Source: Daldinia sp. FL1419
Lineage: Eukaryota; Ascomycota; Sordariomycetes; Xylariales; Hypoxylaceae
NCBI GenBank assembly: GCA_025201765.1
Contig: MU623421.1
Span: forward strand, 62,001 to 126,000
Direction: 5' to 3'
DNA length: 64,000 nucleotides
Positions within the stretch are counted from its first letter, which is position 1, and each line of letters begins with the position of its first letter. This document shows, piece after piece, positions 9,568-21,699 of this stretch. Under the pieces are notes generated by a model. The model had not been told where the DNA came from. It saw nothing but the letters and a program-made list of their open reading frames with translations, and did no database searches. The position numbers and the translations under genes were made by a program.

Positions 9568-12500
9568 CTATAGATCCCGGACGAGCCTCGCGCCGACCCA
9601 AGGGTATAGGTAGTTGCGCTGGTACCAATTGACACTAAAGGGAATGATTTATCAGTGACCGCCCAAGATTCCAAGTAAAGCTACGGATGTGGGAGAGGCG
9701 CAGCGTAATGAGGGTTAGGGTAATGGGAATTGAAACATACAATGTCTTCCTCCCTGCAATACGAGGGTGCGTAGCCCAAGAACCACCAAGCACGATATTG
9801 TGCTTATCATCGAAGAAGTCGGCTATAGTAGTAGTGTTTAGTATACTCTCATATAAATCCGAAGAAGGATGTAGAAGAATTCATACCTGTGTACCCAGGA
9901 TACAGAGCAAACGGCTTAAAGCCCTCGTGTGGTTTGAGCGGGGAACTAGTCCACTCCCATACACCTCCCATCTCGCCCTGACCTGCGAGGCGGTTGCCGT
10001 GCGCGGTCACGGCCACGGGATGCCAATGGCGGAAGCCAACATTGGCATCGCTAAGGTCGATGAATAATTCGTCATTTCCGGACGAACCGTCATCGACACC
10101 TTGCGAAGAGTTTGGTGGAGTTTCCTCAACACCTTCATTTACTAGATGACTATATATCATACTATGGTTGGTTGTGATTCATCATTCTTTTAGTAGGAGA
10201 CTTACCCATTGACTGCTGGGACTGTCCTGCCTAATTGACGCTCTGCTTCTTTCCTCTTCATGTTGTCAACATAAGAATAAATGCTCCGGGCCTCCTCGAA
10301 CGTGGGGATTCGGCCTCCTAACCAGGTAGCACACCCAACAAGTTCATCGTAAGATGCAAATACCGGCCAGTCGAGCGCATATTCGAGTGGTACTAGCCCG
10401 TAGACAGTACGAACACTCTTGCCCTCTAAGAATGACGGAGGTAAGGCCTGCTGGCCATTTGCCCCGTTGGAATGGCCGTTTGTATGGCCATTTGTTTCCT
10501 TGACCGTATGGTCATCAGAGCCATCATTATGGCTCGAGCCTTTGTCGGCCCAAGAGGCAGGAGGCTTCGCTATCTTGTTGTTGTACATGTATAGCGCGTA
10601 CTATGATGGGTTTAGACCATGCTTTTCTCCAGTAACGATCTAGCTCACCTCCTCGTTAGTTATAGGTCTTCCCTTGGCCTGGAAGCCATGTACTCGTACA
10701 CGCCTAGGTGGCTTCTCATTGTCCCTGTGAACAAGTTAAAATAGCTATTCTGTTAAGTCACCCTGGTATCACTAACCATCCAAAATGATTGCTCGAGTGC
10801 TGCACGTCATCAGGATCGTCAAGTCCTATTGTGAGTTCTTGCTCGGGTATGTCGAACCAATCGTTACTGACTCTTGCAGCGTAAGCATCTTGAGCCAAAG
10901 CCTCGAAGTTGGGACGTTTTGTATGGGGCGGCGGGAGAGTCTTGTCACTTTGAAGCATCATATAAAGTAGTGTCTCCAAATGCATGATCTCATGCTCAAA
11001 TCCTACCCATATAGCTCTTCCGACATTTCTGGGGATATTTTCCAACCCGACGGAGTAGATGCTCTTTAGTCTATCTCGTACACGACCTTGGTACTCTATG
11101 ATTTCCTCGACAGGTGGCCACTCGTCCGGAATTTCTGAGTGTTGATGGCAGATTTCCGGGTTATCCACGTCTGGGTCTATACCTCGCTCAAAGATCGAGG
11201 AATAGAAGGACGGCTCTGTGGGAGGATTTTTGGTGGCCTTAGTTAATTGGATATCAAGGAAGGTTGGGGTATGACCAAGATAGAAAATGCAGGCATTCCG
11301 AAGCTTAATGGGCTTGTCTAGCAGCTCTTCATTAGGCAGCATGCGTCTGGTAACGATGTCCCACGTAGCCCATAGACTTTCGAAGTCTGCCAAAGACGGG
11401 ACGGGGGAACGAGCATATTCCGAAGGGTTAGGGCTGAAAGTCATGTTCGGCTTGATTAGAAGATGAAGACCTAGCAAGCTATCAGTTAACCTGGTTTTGC
11501 GTCTACTCGAGAACCTACGGGGGGTCAGGGACGCCCCGCATTTAAAAGCCACGACTGATGTACGCAAGGATATTAGGCACGCCTCACAGACGGTAAGGTC
11601 TCCTGACTGGTCTCACGTGGACTGCGTGCTGCATGGCATCTTAAAACGTGGAACGGGCCTTGTTTATTCGTAGGATGGGGTGTGACGGAAGTAAGGAGTA
11701 GGACAAACCCCATACTTCCGGAGTTGGACAGGATTCGTGGTCCACTCACCGTAGTCTTCGTCTTCGGTCATCCAACGATCAGCCTCGATCATACCGGCCG
11801 ACCGCCATAAATTCCTGCACCCCTCTTCCGAGTACTTTAGACTTTGCTCGACTTGGATGCGTTCCTGAGCTTTGATCGTTTCCCCCAAGACCACAATATC
11901 GTGTGGTGGCGAGTAGAATGCTTGGTGGCGTCCTCCTTCGATGTCATAGACATATTCACCAATAACCTGCCAGTCATCTAGGTCAAATGCCTTGTGTCCA
12001 AGAACTTCATTTGCGTGAGAAAGCCCATTCAAGAGGAACCTTGGCCAGTCAGCACAAGGGGAAGTCGGAAGGATGTATGCATTGCGTCATTCTTAACTGA
12101 CCTATGCGTGACACCGTATCTGTCTTGAGAGCAGCATATAGGGTTCAGTATAGCTCAATGCGGATTTCAATAATACTAACCGTTGTATGCGTGACTATTG
12201 TTGGGCGTTAGAAGCCTGATAATTCCTCGGCTGATGATGGTAGGGGACGTTCCATGACTTACTAGACCTTGGAGGGATCTGTGCAGGAGTCCAGCCCAAT
12301 CAGAAAGCTATCCGCCGGCTGGAGAACATCGGCGAAACCTCTCAGGAACGAGGCTGCTTCGTCCCGGTGGAAGTTACCTAATTAGGCTGGTCAATTACAA
12401 GGGATCTTATTTGGCATCTATATGTATACGAAATATGCCTGGGCTCGTACCAATACTAGATCCGAGAGATAAAACGCATTTTCGCTTGGAGGCGATCTGC

Positions 12501-13161
12501 GGCCTCCTTAGCCATTCACGGCCGTCATCGTACGTTCCTAATAGTCCGTGGCACCGGACGTGGCGGAAAGCTGGGACTTGAGCAAGAGTTCTTGACAACT
12601 CATCTTCTGACAAATCAAGAGCATAATAGTCGATCTTCTTGCCGGCGTCTTCGAGAGCTTGGAGTAAAAGAGATACCTTCCTCAAATTACTAGCCGAGAA
12701 GGTCAATAAGCTACCTCCGAGTTGCGGAGACGGACTTATAACTTACCCGCTGCCCAACTCAAGCACTAGAGACCCGGACGGAATCGACTTAGCAATGGAA
12801 GCAGCCGAACGCCGTAAGACTTGGATCTCATAGTTTGTTAAATAGTACTCTTCTAAATACGTGATCTGAGAGTTGGGTCAGCGTGTGATACTCGATATGG
12901 CTAGTATATTCATCTAACCTCTTCAAATAACTGTAGACCCTTTTCATCGTAGAGTAGCAAGGTCGGTAACTTCCGGGGCCCCTCCTGAGGGCGAAGTAGT
13001 GTATGGATTTCTTCTTTTAAGTTAATTTCAACCGCAGCTTGCCGTATGTCAGTAATATCAATATTGGGACGTCGTCCTGTGGTTAAACTGGCACCCTTTT
13101 CGGATTTGTACCGCGGGACGAGCAGCTGAGGCTCATTCGATGACTCGACAACAGATGGCAT
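9568..13161 (-). CDS. EGT1: Ergothioneine biosynthesis protein Egt1 (methyltransferase-DinB-sulfoxide synthase fusion)
   Basis: Fused enzyme of fungal ergothioneine synthesis: trimethylates histidine to hercynine with SAM, then couples hercynine to cysteine as a sulfoxide with O2 and non-heme iron. Thirteen minus-strand exons: 12919-13161, 12747-12865, 12451-12689, 12263-12377, 12181-12194, 12102-12123, 11750-12039, 10777-11470, 10649-10724, 10206-10600, 9887-10149, 9741-9822, 9568-9634; 2619 nt, 872 aa, close to known fungal Egt1. EgtD-type domain at residues 1 to about 350: LVLELGSGNLRKVSLLLQAL, CVLSLGSSIGNFHRDEAASF, VYHAYNDRYGVTHRFLLNGL. DinB_2 domain about 365-575 with iron ligands in GHTPTFLD and FEHEIMHLE. 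FGE-sulfatase domain about 580-872: VWEWTSSPLKPHEGF, VLGGSWATHPRIAGRKTF, ending NWYQRNYLYPWVGARLVRDL. Two exons are only 14 and 22 bp, and intron 7 is unusually long (279 bp). Every junction keeps phase, so the apparent breaks are introns. Confidence 0.95.
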
Positions 13162-16100
13162 AGCTGCTAATGATGAAACTGACTATCACACAGAAGATGG
13201 TGTTTGCTAAGCTTAGAGGGTAGTTTTTCACAATTCCGCAGGGGTGAGGATATCGTAGGTATTATATATAAATTTTAATTGAGACGGTTGTAGAGTCTGA
13301 ATGGCTTAACATGAGAATTACAATACGGAAATATGTGCCTACTTAGACCTAGTACAAAGCATATTGTGAGATGAGAAGCCGGACAAACCTAGCTGCGAGA
13401 CCACGCGCAGACCAGACCCAGGTACGCTCTGCCGCTAACAATGGGAGCAAGGGATCCAGGGTAATAATGGTGATGTCAGTCGGGGGACTTAGAAAATGGG
13501 CCCAGGCTAGATGTGGTTGGACCAGAGACGGATTTACCAGGTACGTCAGCCCTAAAGACGTTCAAGCAAGGTGCATCCACGATGGCCATGCTGGATATAC
13601 TATTTGACTATCATATGTAGTATGTAAGTAGGCTATGGCCCCTAGGGTTAAGGGTATTATCCTAGGTTAGGTATGTGTGGTATGTGTGATATGCGTGATC
13701 CGAAGAAAGGCGTAAAAATGCGGATGGGGCCCGTATCTATCCACGTATCTGTTCACCTATTCACGCCTCCTCTGCTTTATACGGTAGGATGGTACGGTAA
13801 CTCGGATTGCCAAGAAGGGTCTGGGGGGCGGCACGCAACTATGTGTCCCGGAACTTGGATAAGTTGAGAATTGAGGAGTCAGAAATTGTTTTGTCACAAA
13901 TCGCTGCAAGTTGGACTAGACGATAATCATGAGAGTGGGATGTTGAAAGAGGATTAACAAATCACGGGGCAGAATAAAGAAGACGAAGAAAAAGCCACGG
14001 CTGTCCCGGCCCCGCTGTGAGTGGCCAGTGCATGCAAGCGCGTATAAGTGCCCTTAGGTGCATTTGTATCATATGGTACACCCGCGCCGACGCTTGCAGG
14101 CTTTACTGGATTAGGTACCTTATGTACAATCTCATCACCCCTAGTTCTTACCTTACCTTAGGAGGTAGGTAAAAGGGCTAGGGTAAGCGGGGGCTAGGTA
14201 GGTAGGTACTAGGTTCAGGTAGTTCTTGCTAGACTAACATAGTACCTACATACCGTATCCTGTTGTGCGACAAGAACGCTGCAAGCTCCCCTCGCCGTCC
14301 CTTACCTACACTTACCTACATACAGGCAGGTAAGCTATTACAGGTAAGCTGCCGCGGGTGTACCTTGGCTCGGTTCCGGTTCCTGGTAAAAGACCTGGCC
14401 GTTTCCTTACGGTGGGAAACTTCCGGTTTGTACGCCTAACGGACGTGGAGTCGGGGCAAGTCTAGTCTCATTTTTTCCCTCTCTTCTCTGTCCAAATACA
14501 TGTACCGAATGTTTGATACGGATTTTTACCAACGAGCAGATTCGGGGTGCATTAGTATATTGGGCATCGGGCCTTTATTTTATAAGGTATACCTATATAA
14601 TAGGCCTTGTCTCTTATATCAATGCCTTTTAACCTAGGCGTATACTTGGGTACAATACCTAAACATATTGTGTAAAGGACAGCGCGATGACGCGCATTTA
14701 ATCATTATTGCATTGGAAAAACACAAACCAGGGCCTTCTCGCCCCAATAGTACTATGCAGTACGACCTAGGGGCACTTATTGTTGCCTATTGGAATGTGA
14801 ATTACCTAATAGATATTTATAAAATATATCTATGATAATACAGGTAACGATATAGTGTATCTACAGTAAAATATATAGGTACCTATGCATTGAACGTTTA
14901 ACAAAACCCGATTCATTTGTAATAAGATAATATACGTCCGTTTGGGTTTGTGGCATAATTACCCAAGGTAGGTTCGGATTCTAGCGGATTACTTACCTAA
15001 TGCTAGGGGCGGGTATGGGTATATAGAAACACACCTCCGGACCGAGAGAGAGAAAAGGGAGAAAAAAAAAATAAAAAATAAAAATGAAGCACGCAGGGTT
15101 CTTCGCTACGTATTACCTACGCTACCTACGTCACCTATATGTGACCATGACCTGACGATCTTTACCGAAACATCCCCCACTTTACCCCTCAACAACCGAA
15201 AGAGCCTCCCACACACGTGTAAGTCTATATTTGGCGATAAGCGATAGATTCGACGGCATCCAAACAGCTTCTAAACGGCATCAAACGGCGTCATTTTACG
15301 GCCGTCGCGGCGTCGCGCGAAATGCATCATTATATTAGGGAGGTGGCATTGATAGACGGCTGGACGGATGATCATGGGGTACAGCTCACATGATTTCTAA
15401 ATTGACCATTACCTAGTTTTTGCCTAACCCAGCGCCCTGCATTTTTGTGTTGAGTTTTCCGAACTTTCTATTGCATCTTCTTTTTACTTAATGGTGGGAC
15501 AGTGCCTGGATGCAACCCCCGACTGCACGTCAATTGTGGGGAAGACGCCTTCCCCGTGACACTCCCAGAGGAATTATCAGGGTATTATACCTACCTCATA
15601 GTTATGAGGCAGGTACGGTAGCTACGATAGGTAGGAGGAAGAGAGAGGAGGAGGAGGAGGAGGAGAAGGAGAAGGAGGCCCCCAGCCACGTAGGTTACCT
15701 AGTAGGTGCTACCTGTCTTAAGGTACTGTAGGTACCCCGGTATCATCATGTACGTTAGGTACATGATGTAGTCCCTTGAATTTTACGTTCACGCGTGCGT
15801 CGGGCAGATTTCCCCCTCGACACCTAGTAAGCAAACCTGAAGATTGAAAAGAAAAGGGAGTGAACACCCCATTTGTTCTTGATGGAGCGTCCCATTCTTA
15901 TCTATCGCAATACGACTTCAATATTAACTTTGACAGGCTTCAGCTTTTCCGCGGCACCCTCGGCCACCAATTCGAAAATTTACCAGAGCAGCAAGAGGTG
16001 AACCATCCAGTAGAGCCAAGTCGAACCAAACCTTCGGTCTAAAGTTTATTGGACCACATGAGCGACTTTCGAGAGTGGCAATTATATGTAAAAGATGATT

Positions 16101-18643
16101 TTGGGGGGAGGGGTTGACATATGCCTGTGGCGGGCCATCGACTCTTGAAAAACGTTAGCCTCGATTCCGAAGAATGTCAGCTAGCCCAAAATCAGCGAGC
16201 ATTGAGACGGTAGGACAATTGATCATGGGATGTCGTTTTGCGACTTGTAATCTTTTGACAGTTGTAATCTGCTCATCTCGTTAGATAGTTGTCTGGTATA
16301 CCTGGCATGCATGTCAATCTGACAACCTAACCTTCTGACTTTAGGTTATCAAACATTAGCATTGGGTTGGGTTAACGAAAAAAAAACCAAAAAAAACCTC
16401 AGTTTCGAGTGGTCATGGTGTGGCAATTTCTTACCCCCTCTGTGTTGCTGGATAGGAAACCCCAAAAGCATCCCAAATTATATTCACCATAGCCGGTTTC
16501 TCTCGTCGAGAGGAGTATACGGCGGTTAAAAGATATTATATTAAATATCGTGGGGGAACTATCGGTCACAGGACAAGCTGCCGTGCGAGATGTGTAATTA
16601 TATCCGTTGGCTTTTTTACACGTGGTTAATGAAAAGGGTTGAAACGAACACCCACAGATTATATCTACAAAGATCGCCGACCCTTAAAGGTATTAGGGAG
16701 CATACAACACCCGCTTTTGGCAGTATAAACCCGACATGATTGCTTTAAATTGATCAATAGCGCGGGCTCAAAAGCCTTATCAAGGCCTTTTCTAGGATTG
16801 AATAGAGCAAATAGGCGAGGCGGTTAATATATAACTATGACAGCTATAACCGTAATTCTTTTAGACTATGATTTCTTAACCTGTAAATCTATAGTTCTTA
16901 TAATTACAATGAAGCTGTACTTGGATGCGAGTGGGCTCGATGCCGTGCCTGTGGATCGATTTGGACGGTGGCAACATTGGGATTGCTGCTCTTCGAGATA
17001 ATACAAGTAAAGGCCATCATATGCCCTGTATACCAAGGGGTAACGAGTTTATCTGCGAATAGTTAGAATATGAGGTAGGTATATAGAAGAGTTTAGTGGT
17101 GAATAAGCAACTATAATATCTCTAGAATGTTATAGTACGTTCTCCTGTATTGTATTCAATAGAGACCTTCATATTTTACCTAGTATAATACCTTTGGGAA
17201 TATCTGTCGGGGGATAAGTGGGAATAGAGTGGCTGTAGGGGTATTAAGAGCATATAAGACACCATTCGCACTCTCACGGGGGCTTATAAAGGAAGAAGTT
17301 ATAAGTTCGATGTAATTATCCCGGAGGCCACTATGTGTACAAAAACAATGACTGCGTCTCTAATCAATCCTTGAAAATCTCCTTGGGGGCACCCTTGGAC
17401 CAGCTTGCTTAGGTATAAGATGAAAGATGTAATTTATTGAGGCTCTATGAGCTCCAGAACTAGATATCTGTCAATATTTCCTGCCTTGAGCTTATGAGTC
17501 ATTGTCGGAATACCACTCAGCTAAAAAAATGCATGGCCTGGTTGGCAATTCTTTTATTGCAGTAGCTACGCAGGTCTAGGGGCTCTTCTGGTATCGTGGA
17601 AGATATATAGCACTAAGACGCATAGTTGTGAGAACAATAAGTAAAATAAATGTGGCCTGGTCTTTTATATAAGTGTAACAATATTTAGGTATCTATGTAG
17701 GTAGTTGAGGGGCCTGGGATTATAGTAGTTGGAGCTGAAGGATAGCCTGTTACGTATTATCTTTCTGCCCCAGGCAATGATTAGTGAAGCATTGAGCCCA
17801 AGGCATTCTTTAAAGGTTATAGGTGTCTAAGGACAACTTATTACGAGTTCCCTCGAGTAGCCCGTTAAACGGAACAGTGTAGAGAATCGCTACTTACGTG
17901 GCCAAGTAACAGGTTGCCTTACTCCCTTTGTTATGGAAGTAACTTGAGGTTATTAAAAGAAGTCAGATTTGTTATCTGAACCCCGAAGGTACGATTAATC
18001 CGAGAACTGATAGTATTGTGTTACCAATAACACCATGTCAATTGTCCTCCTTATTCAATGGTGTTATTTCTAATGACCATTGAGCAAACATCCTCTGTTA
18101 ACTTCTCAAAGAGACACTGTTAGTCCAACATCTTACCTTGACACTTCCTAGCATGAAGACTTATCCTATTATTTCGCTAAAATGGGTGTAATTCACGATT
18201 TATCTCTAACGTCGCTATCTGGGGTAACGATATTGCAATGAATTTTACTACCTAACTCTTGTAATTGTACATTCACTAAATCCGCAATATCCTCTTTTTG
18301 AAGCTAACCCTTATACTTGGATCATGTAGTTTTCCGCGTATGCAGCATTGCGCTGCGTTTATCTCCTGGTCTCTCGTAAGATGGAGTCATTTAGGGGTAA
18401 GTCGATTACCTCATATAGTCAGCCATCCGACCTCGGCTTATTCTGTGTCGATATCCCATGGAAGGTTCTGCTAGTTTTTACATTAAATATTTTACAGGAT
18501 AATAAATGTTCGTATTCTGGCGCGCATTTAGAGTCTATATGAACCTAAGTTGGAGCTATTCCTTATATCTTATCTATTATTTACAGGTAAAATCTAGAAC
18601 GACTGATGATTGTCAAAGTGGGCTATGGGAAATCTCGGCCCAT
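13162..18643. other. 5.5-kb gene-free region
   Basis: No protein family, tRNA or transposon signature is visible on either strand. The part to about 15.8 kb is rich in ACCT/AGGT microsatellites (14150-14230, 14315-14350, 15106-15135, 15580-15740) and has a GAG/GGA purine run at 15638-15675. The part from about 16.4 to 18.6 kb is visibly AT-rich, with dense stops in all frames. It separates EGT1 from the intradiol dioxygenase. Short frames of 60-78 codons are present but show no domain, signal peptide or splice pattern. Confidence 0.5.
15744..15768. repeat. Hairpin-forming inverted repeat
   Basis: Two perfect 10-bp arms, CATCATGTAC and GTACATGATG, flank a 5-base loop GTTAG. It lies in gene-free DNA next to an ACCT/AGGT microsatellite patch. 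Confidence 0.7.
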
Positions 18644-20064
18644 TCAAGCGCTGGTTGAAGAGAGAGGAGGATCGCCACTCATAGAACCGCTCGGGAACCC
18701 GCTGGGCATGGTTTCGTTTCCACCGGGTCTAGTTCCGTTGCCGCCGCCTGGAGCACCACCTCCCATCCCGCTACCAGTCGAGTGTCCACCTTCCTCATCA
18801 AGATATGCGGCTATGATGCGTTGATTAGCTCTTGTTATTCTAACTACCTACCCAAGGTTACTCGTAAACGTTGATAGACTTACCAATTCCATAATACTCA
18901 TCTTCGGTGTAATCAGCAGAACCGTTAATTCCGATTTGGATCCAGGCAAACAGACCGTCTTCAATGGAGTCGCCGAGGTAAACGAATTGCGGGATGGGGT
19001 CAAAGGATTCGTCGGCCTGGAGAACGGACCACATGTCTTCGTCGTTGGTGGTCACCTCTACGGTGTTCGTATTATACGGATACGTTGCTTCGACTTCGAC
19101 GCGTAGCTCCTCTGGCCAGAATAGCTGTCCGATATGGCTAACTGGTGAATTCCTAGTGCCAAGGGTTAGTTGCTGTACATCTAAAAAACGAGTGTTGTAC
19201 TCTAGGATGGGCTGCTTAAGTTTTGTCGGGACTTACCATACGGAAATAGTACCGTTGGGCATGACCTTGGCGTTGGTATGCGCCAACAAATGCGTGTGAA
19301 CGGCACGACCACTGTAGTGGCCAGGGAAGATAGTCTCAAAGCTGGCGACACCATCGGCGTCAGTCAACTGGACGCCCCGAAGATAAGTGGAGTTATATCC
19401 GCCGTCGGCGTAGTTTCCACTGGTAGAGATGCCACTGTAGACACCAGTAGCATTGCAGTTCCAGATATCGACCGCGACGGAGGGGATAGGGTCGCAGGTG
19501 TTAACGTCGATATACTGGACCTCGAGGAACAAGTCGATACCGTCGCACCACTTGGCTTCTTTGACGTTGGACCGCATCTTCTCGCCCACAACGTAGTACG
19601 GTCCGTCGGTAATCTCAGGGGCTAAGATGCAGCTCGTGTTTGCGCTAAATACCTCCTCGAGCGAGGTGAACATATTGTAGTCGTAGGTACCCGTCATGTT
19701 GTGGTTAACCTTCTCCCACGCCTGGAGATCGGCTAGGTCTCGCTTGTCCTTCCTCGCGGCTGTGAACATGGATTAGTTTTGGACGCCCTTCTAGTTCAGG
19801 TACCGTTTAATACTCACCAGTCTGAATACCGCGCTTCTGTCTGATTTTGTCAACGGCTTCGGCACGGCGCTTAATCGAGCGGGCCTTTAAGGCTTGAGCA
19901 GAAGCTGAGTTCGAGCATGAAGCCAACGATCGAGCGCCGAGTTGAGCAGCATAGTCGCGAGCTACAAGCTCACGCTTTATTTTCCGAGCGTCGTGCTTTT
20001 CGCCAGGATGAGCGACAGCGCAGCCAACGAGGGCCGCGAGGGCTAGGTTGGAAAAAGCGACCAT
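18644..20064 (-). CDS. Secreted intradiol ring-cleavage dioxygenase
   Basis: Fe(III) dioxygenase that cleaves catechol-type aromatics between the two hydroxyls; fungal secreted members are thought to act on extracellular lignin- or plant-derived aromatics. Four exons, 19818-20064, 19237-19759, 18884-19152 and 18644-18810, sum to 1206 nt (401 aa). Residues 1-18 (MVAFSNLALAALVGCAVA) are a signal peptide, followed by a basic propeptide-like stretch. The catalytic fold spans about 115-330: LAPEITDGPYYVVGE, then the iron ligands Tyr190 (ATGVYSG), Tyr231, His237 and His239 (FPGHYSGRAVHTHL). The third exon restores NSPVSHIGQLFWPEEL and VYPYN-like sequence. The C-terminal tail after about residue 350 is Gly/Ser/Asn-rich (GSGMGGGAPGGGNGTRPGGN), a typical non-conserved tail of this fungal group. 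A TATAAAAG element lies 130 bp upstream. Confidence 0.92.
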
Positions 20065-21699
20065 GATGATGAGTGAATAGGGGTTCCTTCTAAAACGACT
20101 GACTGCAGAATGACTGAATAAGCAAGTTGCCTAGAGGTTGGCGATGAGTAAAGACGATAGGTAAGATGATCAGCAACATGACAGTCTTTTAATCTTTTAT
20201 ACAGAGGCTCTTCCTAGATTCGTGGTTCTCTTCAAGGCCCACCTGACGACGAATCAACAACCAAGGAGATCTCTATTCGTAATGCCCGTCGTGCATCCTG
20301 GTATGGTCATTGTCCTTAGTGACTTCGTCGCATAGAGAGCTCGCAACAATTTCTGGCTTCTCCATCGTGCTTGTCACCATTGATCTCTCTAGCATGTCCT
20401 AGCCTCAGCCTCTAAGCATACTATTACGCGTCCCTTATGCAAAAGCGAATATTGGAATATGATGAGAAAAAACTGAGCCTTGTTCAACAGAGTTACGTTC
20501 GCAGGGTACAGGGGGAACCCTAGTCACTGCGTGCACCAATGAGGAATACAGGATTTTGAAATCCGTCGGACAATTCGACGATTCAAGCATCGTCACATCT
20601 TCTAGAGCTGAAAAGGCTTGAAACGGGATGTGGATGGTTGACGAATCCGACCCACATAGACCGGAACCCATATTCGCCTTTCGGTAGTTGGAATAGTTGG
20701 AATGCATAATTGTTACTTCTATTCGTCTAAATAAAGCCCATCTACGGACCCGTATTAAGTTTCGATTCGATGTTTCGATGCTTCGTGGCGTGGCTATTTT
20801 TACTGCGCCTGTTCTGACCGCGTCGAAAGGCATACCGCGTCGATATTTCCAAGGCTTATTGATGTTGCGGTTCTGAATTATCCCGGAAACTAGATTTCCC
20901 GATTTTCGAGTCGTCGCAAGCTGGAAGTACCCAGTGTGCGATAGTCTTTAGTATACGGATGCTTGCAGCCAAATGAGCCTATTTGATCTTTAAGAATAAC
21001 GAGTAAAGCTGTATGCTTGTACTCAAGTCATCTTGAAATGTTGAAACTCTTGGACTAATTTCAATTCGATTATTATCTGTATATGCGTTTAAAGTTGAAA
21101 CCTTGTTTGCTGATTTTTCGGCGAAATGTCCATCTCTAATGTTGTTTTTTATGAGCTGTTGTGCGGTCGTGTATGATCGATAGACATCAGTATGGCTTTC
21201 TAACTGCGGGTAGAGCTTGCGTACGTCAGCAGATTTTTATTGATCTCTTCTGAATTTGATTGGTTAAAGTTACCTATAATTTTCCGCAAATGGTATGTGC
21301 AAGGTTCTACTCGAAGTCTGATTGGCTGATCTTTCGGTAAGTCTTGGGCTCAACAACGGCTTGGCCTAATAAAAATGTCCTCAAAGAGGAAAGGTTTAGA
21401 TTATGCTATAACTAAAGTATACGAAAAGGAGTTAGGTTAGTTGATTTCTCTACTTATTTGAGTACAAGGAGACTATCTCGAAGGGTTTTCTCATGGCATT
21501 ATTACGTATTCGAGAGACTATTTCATTCGTAATAAACTAATCTGCATTGGAATAATCTAATTACAAGGTGAATCTTCAGAATGATTCTCTAACGAGACAA
21601 AATTATCAGGAAGCATCAAAAGACTTTAAAAGATATGACTGCAGAATCGCACCTAGTACATATGCTCACCTACCCTCCTATTCATATATCTAGGAATGC
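20065..21699. other. Intergenic, promoter side of the dioxygenase
   Basis: Spacer upstream of the intradiol dioxygenase and downstream of the TauD-type gene, both on the minus strand. A 132-codon minus-strand frame at 20435-20833 has no recognisable domain and no convincing context. The portion 20950-21700 is AT-rich and empty. Confidence 0.45.
20194..20201 (-). promoter_or_regulatory. TATA box of the intradiol dioxygenase gene
   Basis: TATAAAAG on the minus strand, 130 bp upstream of the dioxygenase ATG at 20064. A strong TATA element is typical of regulated, secreted-enzyme genes in fungi; the assignment is by position only. Confidence 0.5.

Noticed and set aside
10758..12032. Apparent frameshift or split genes in the Egt1 region
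   Set aside because: All breaks coincide with introns having good donors and acceptors; joined phases are consistent throughout.
20435..20833. 132-codon minus-strand frame
   Set aside because: No recognisable domain, and no splice or promoter support; may be chance.
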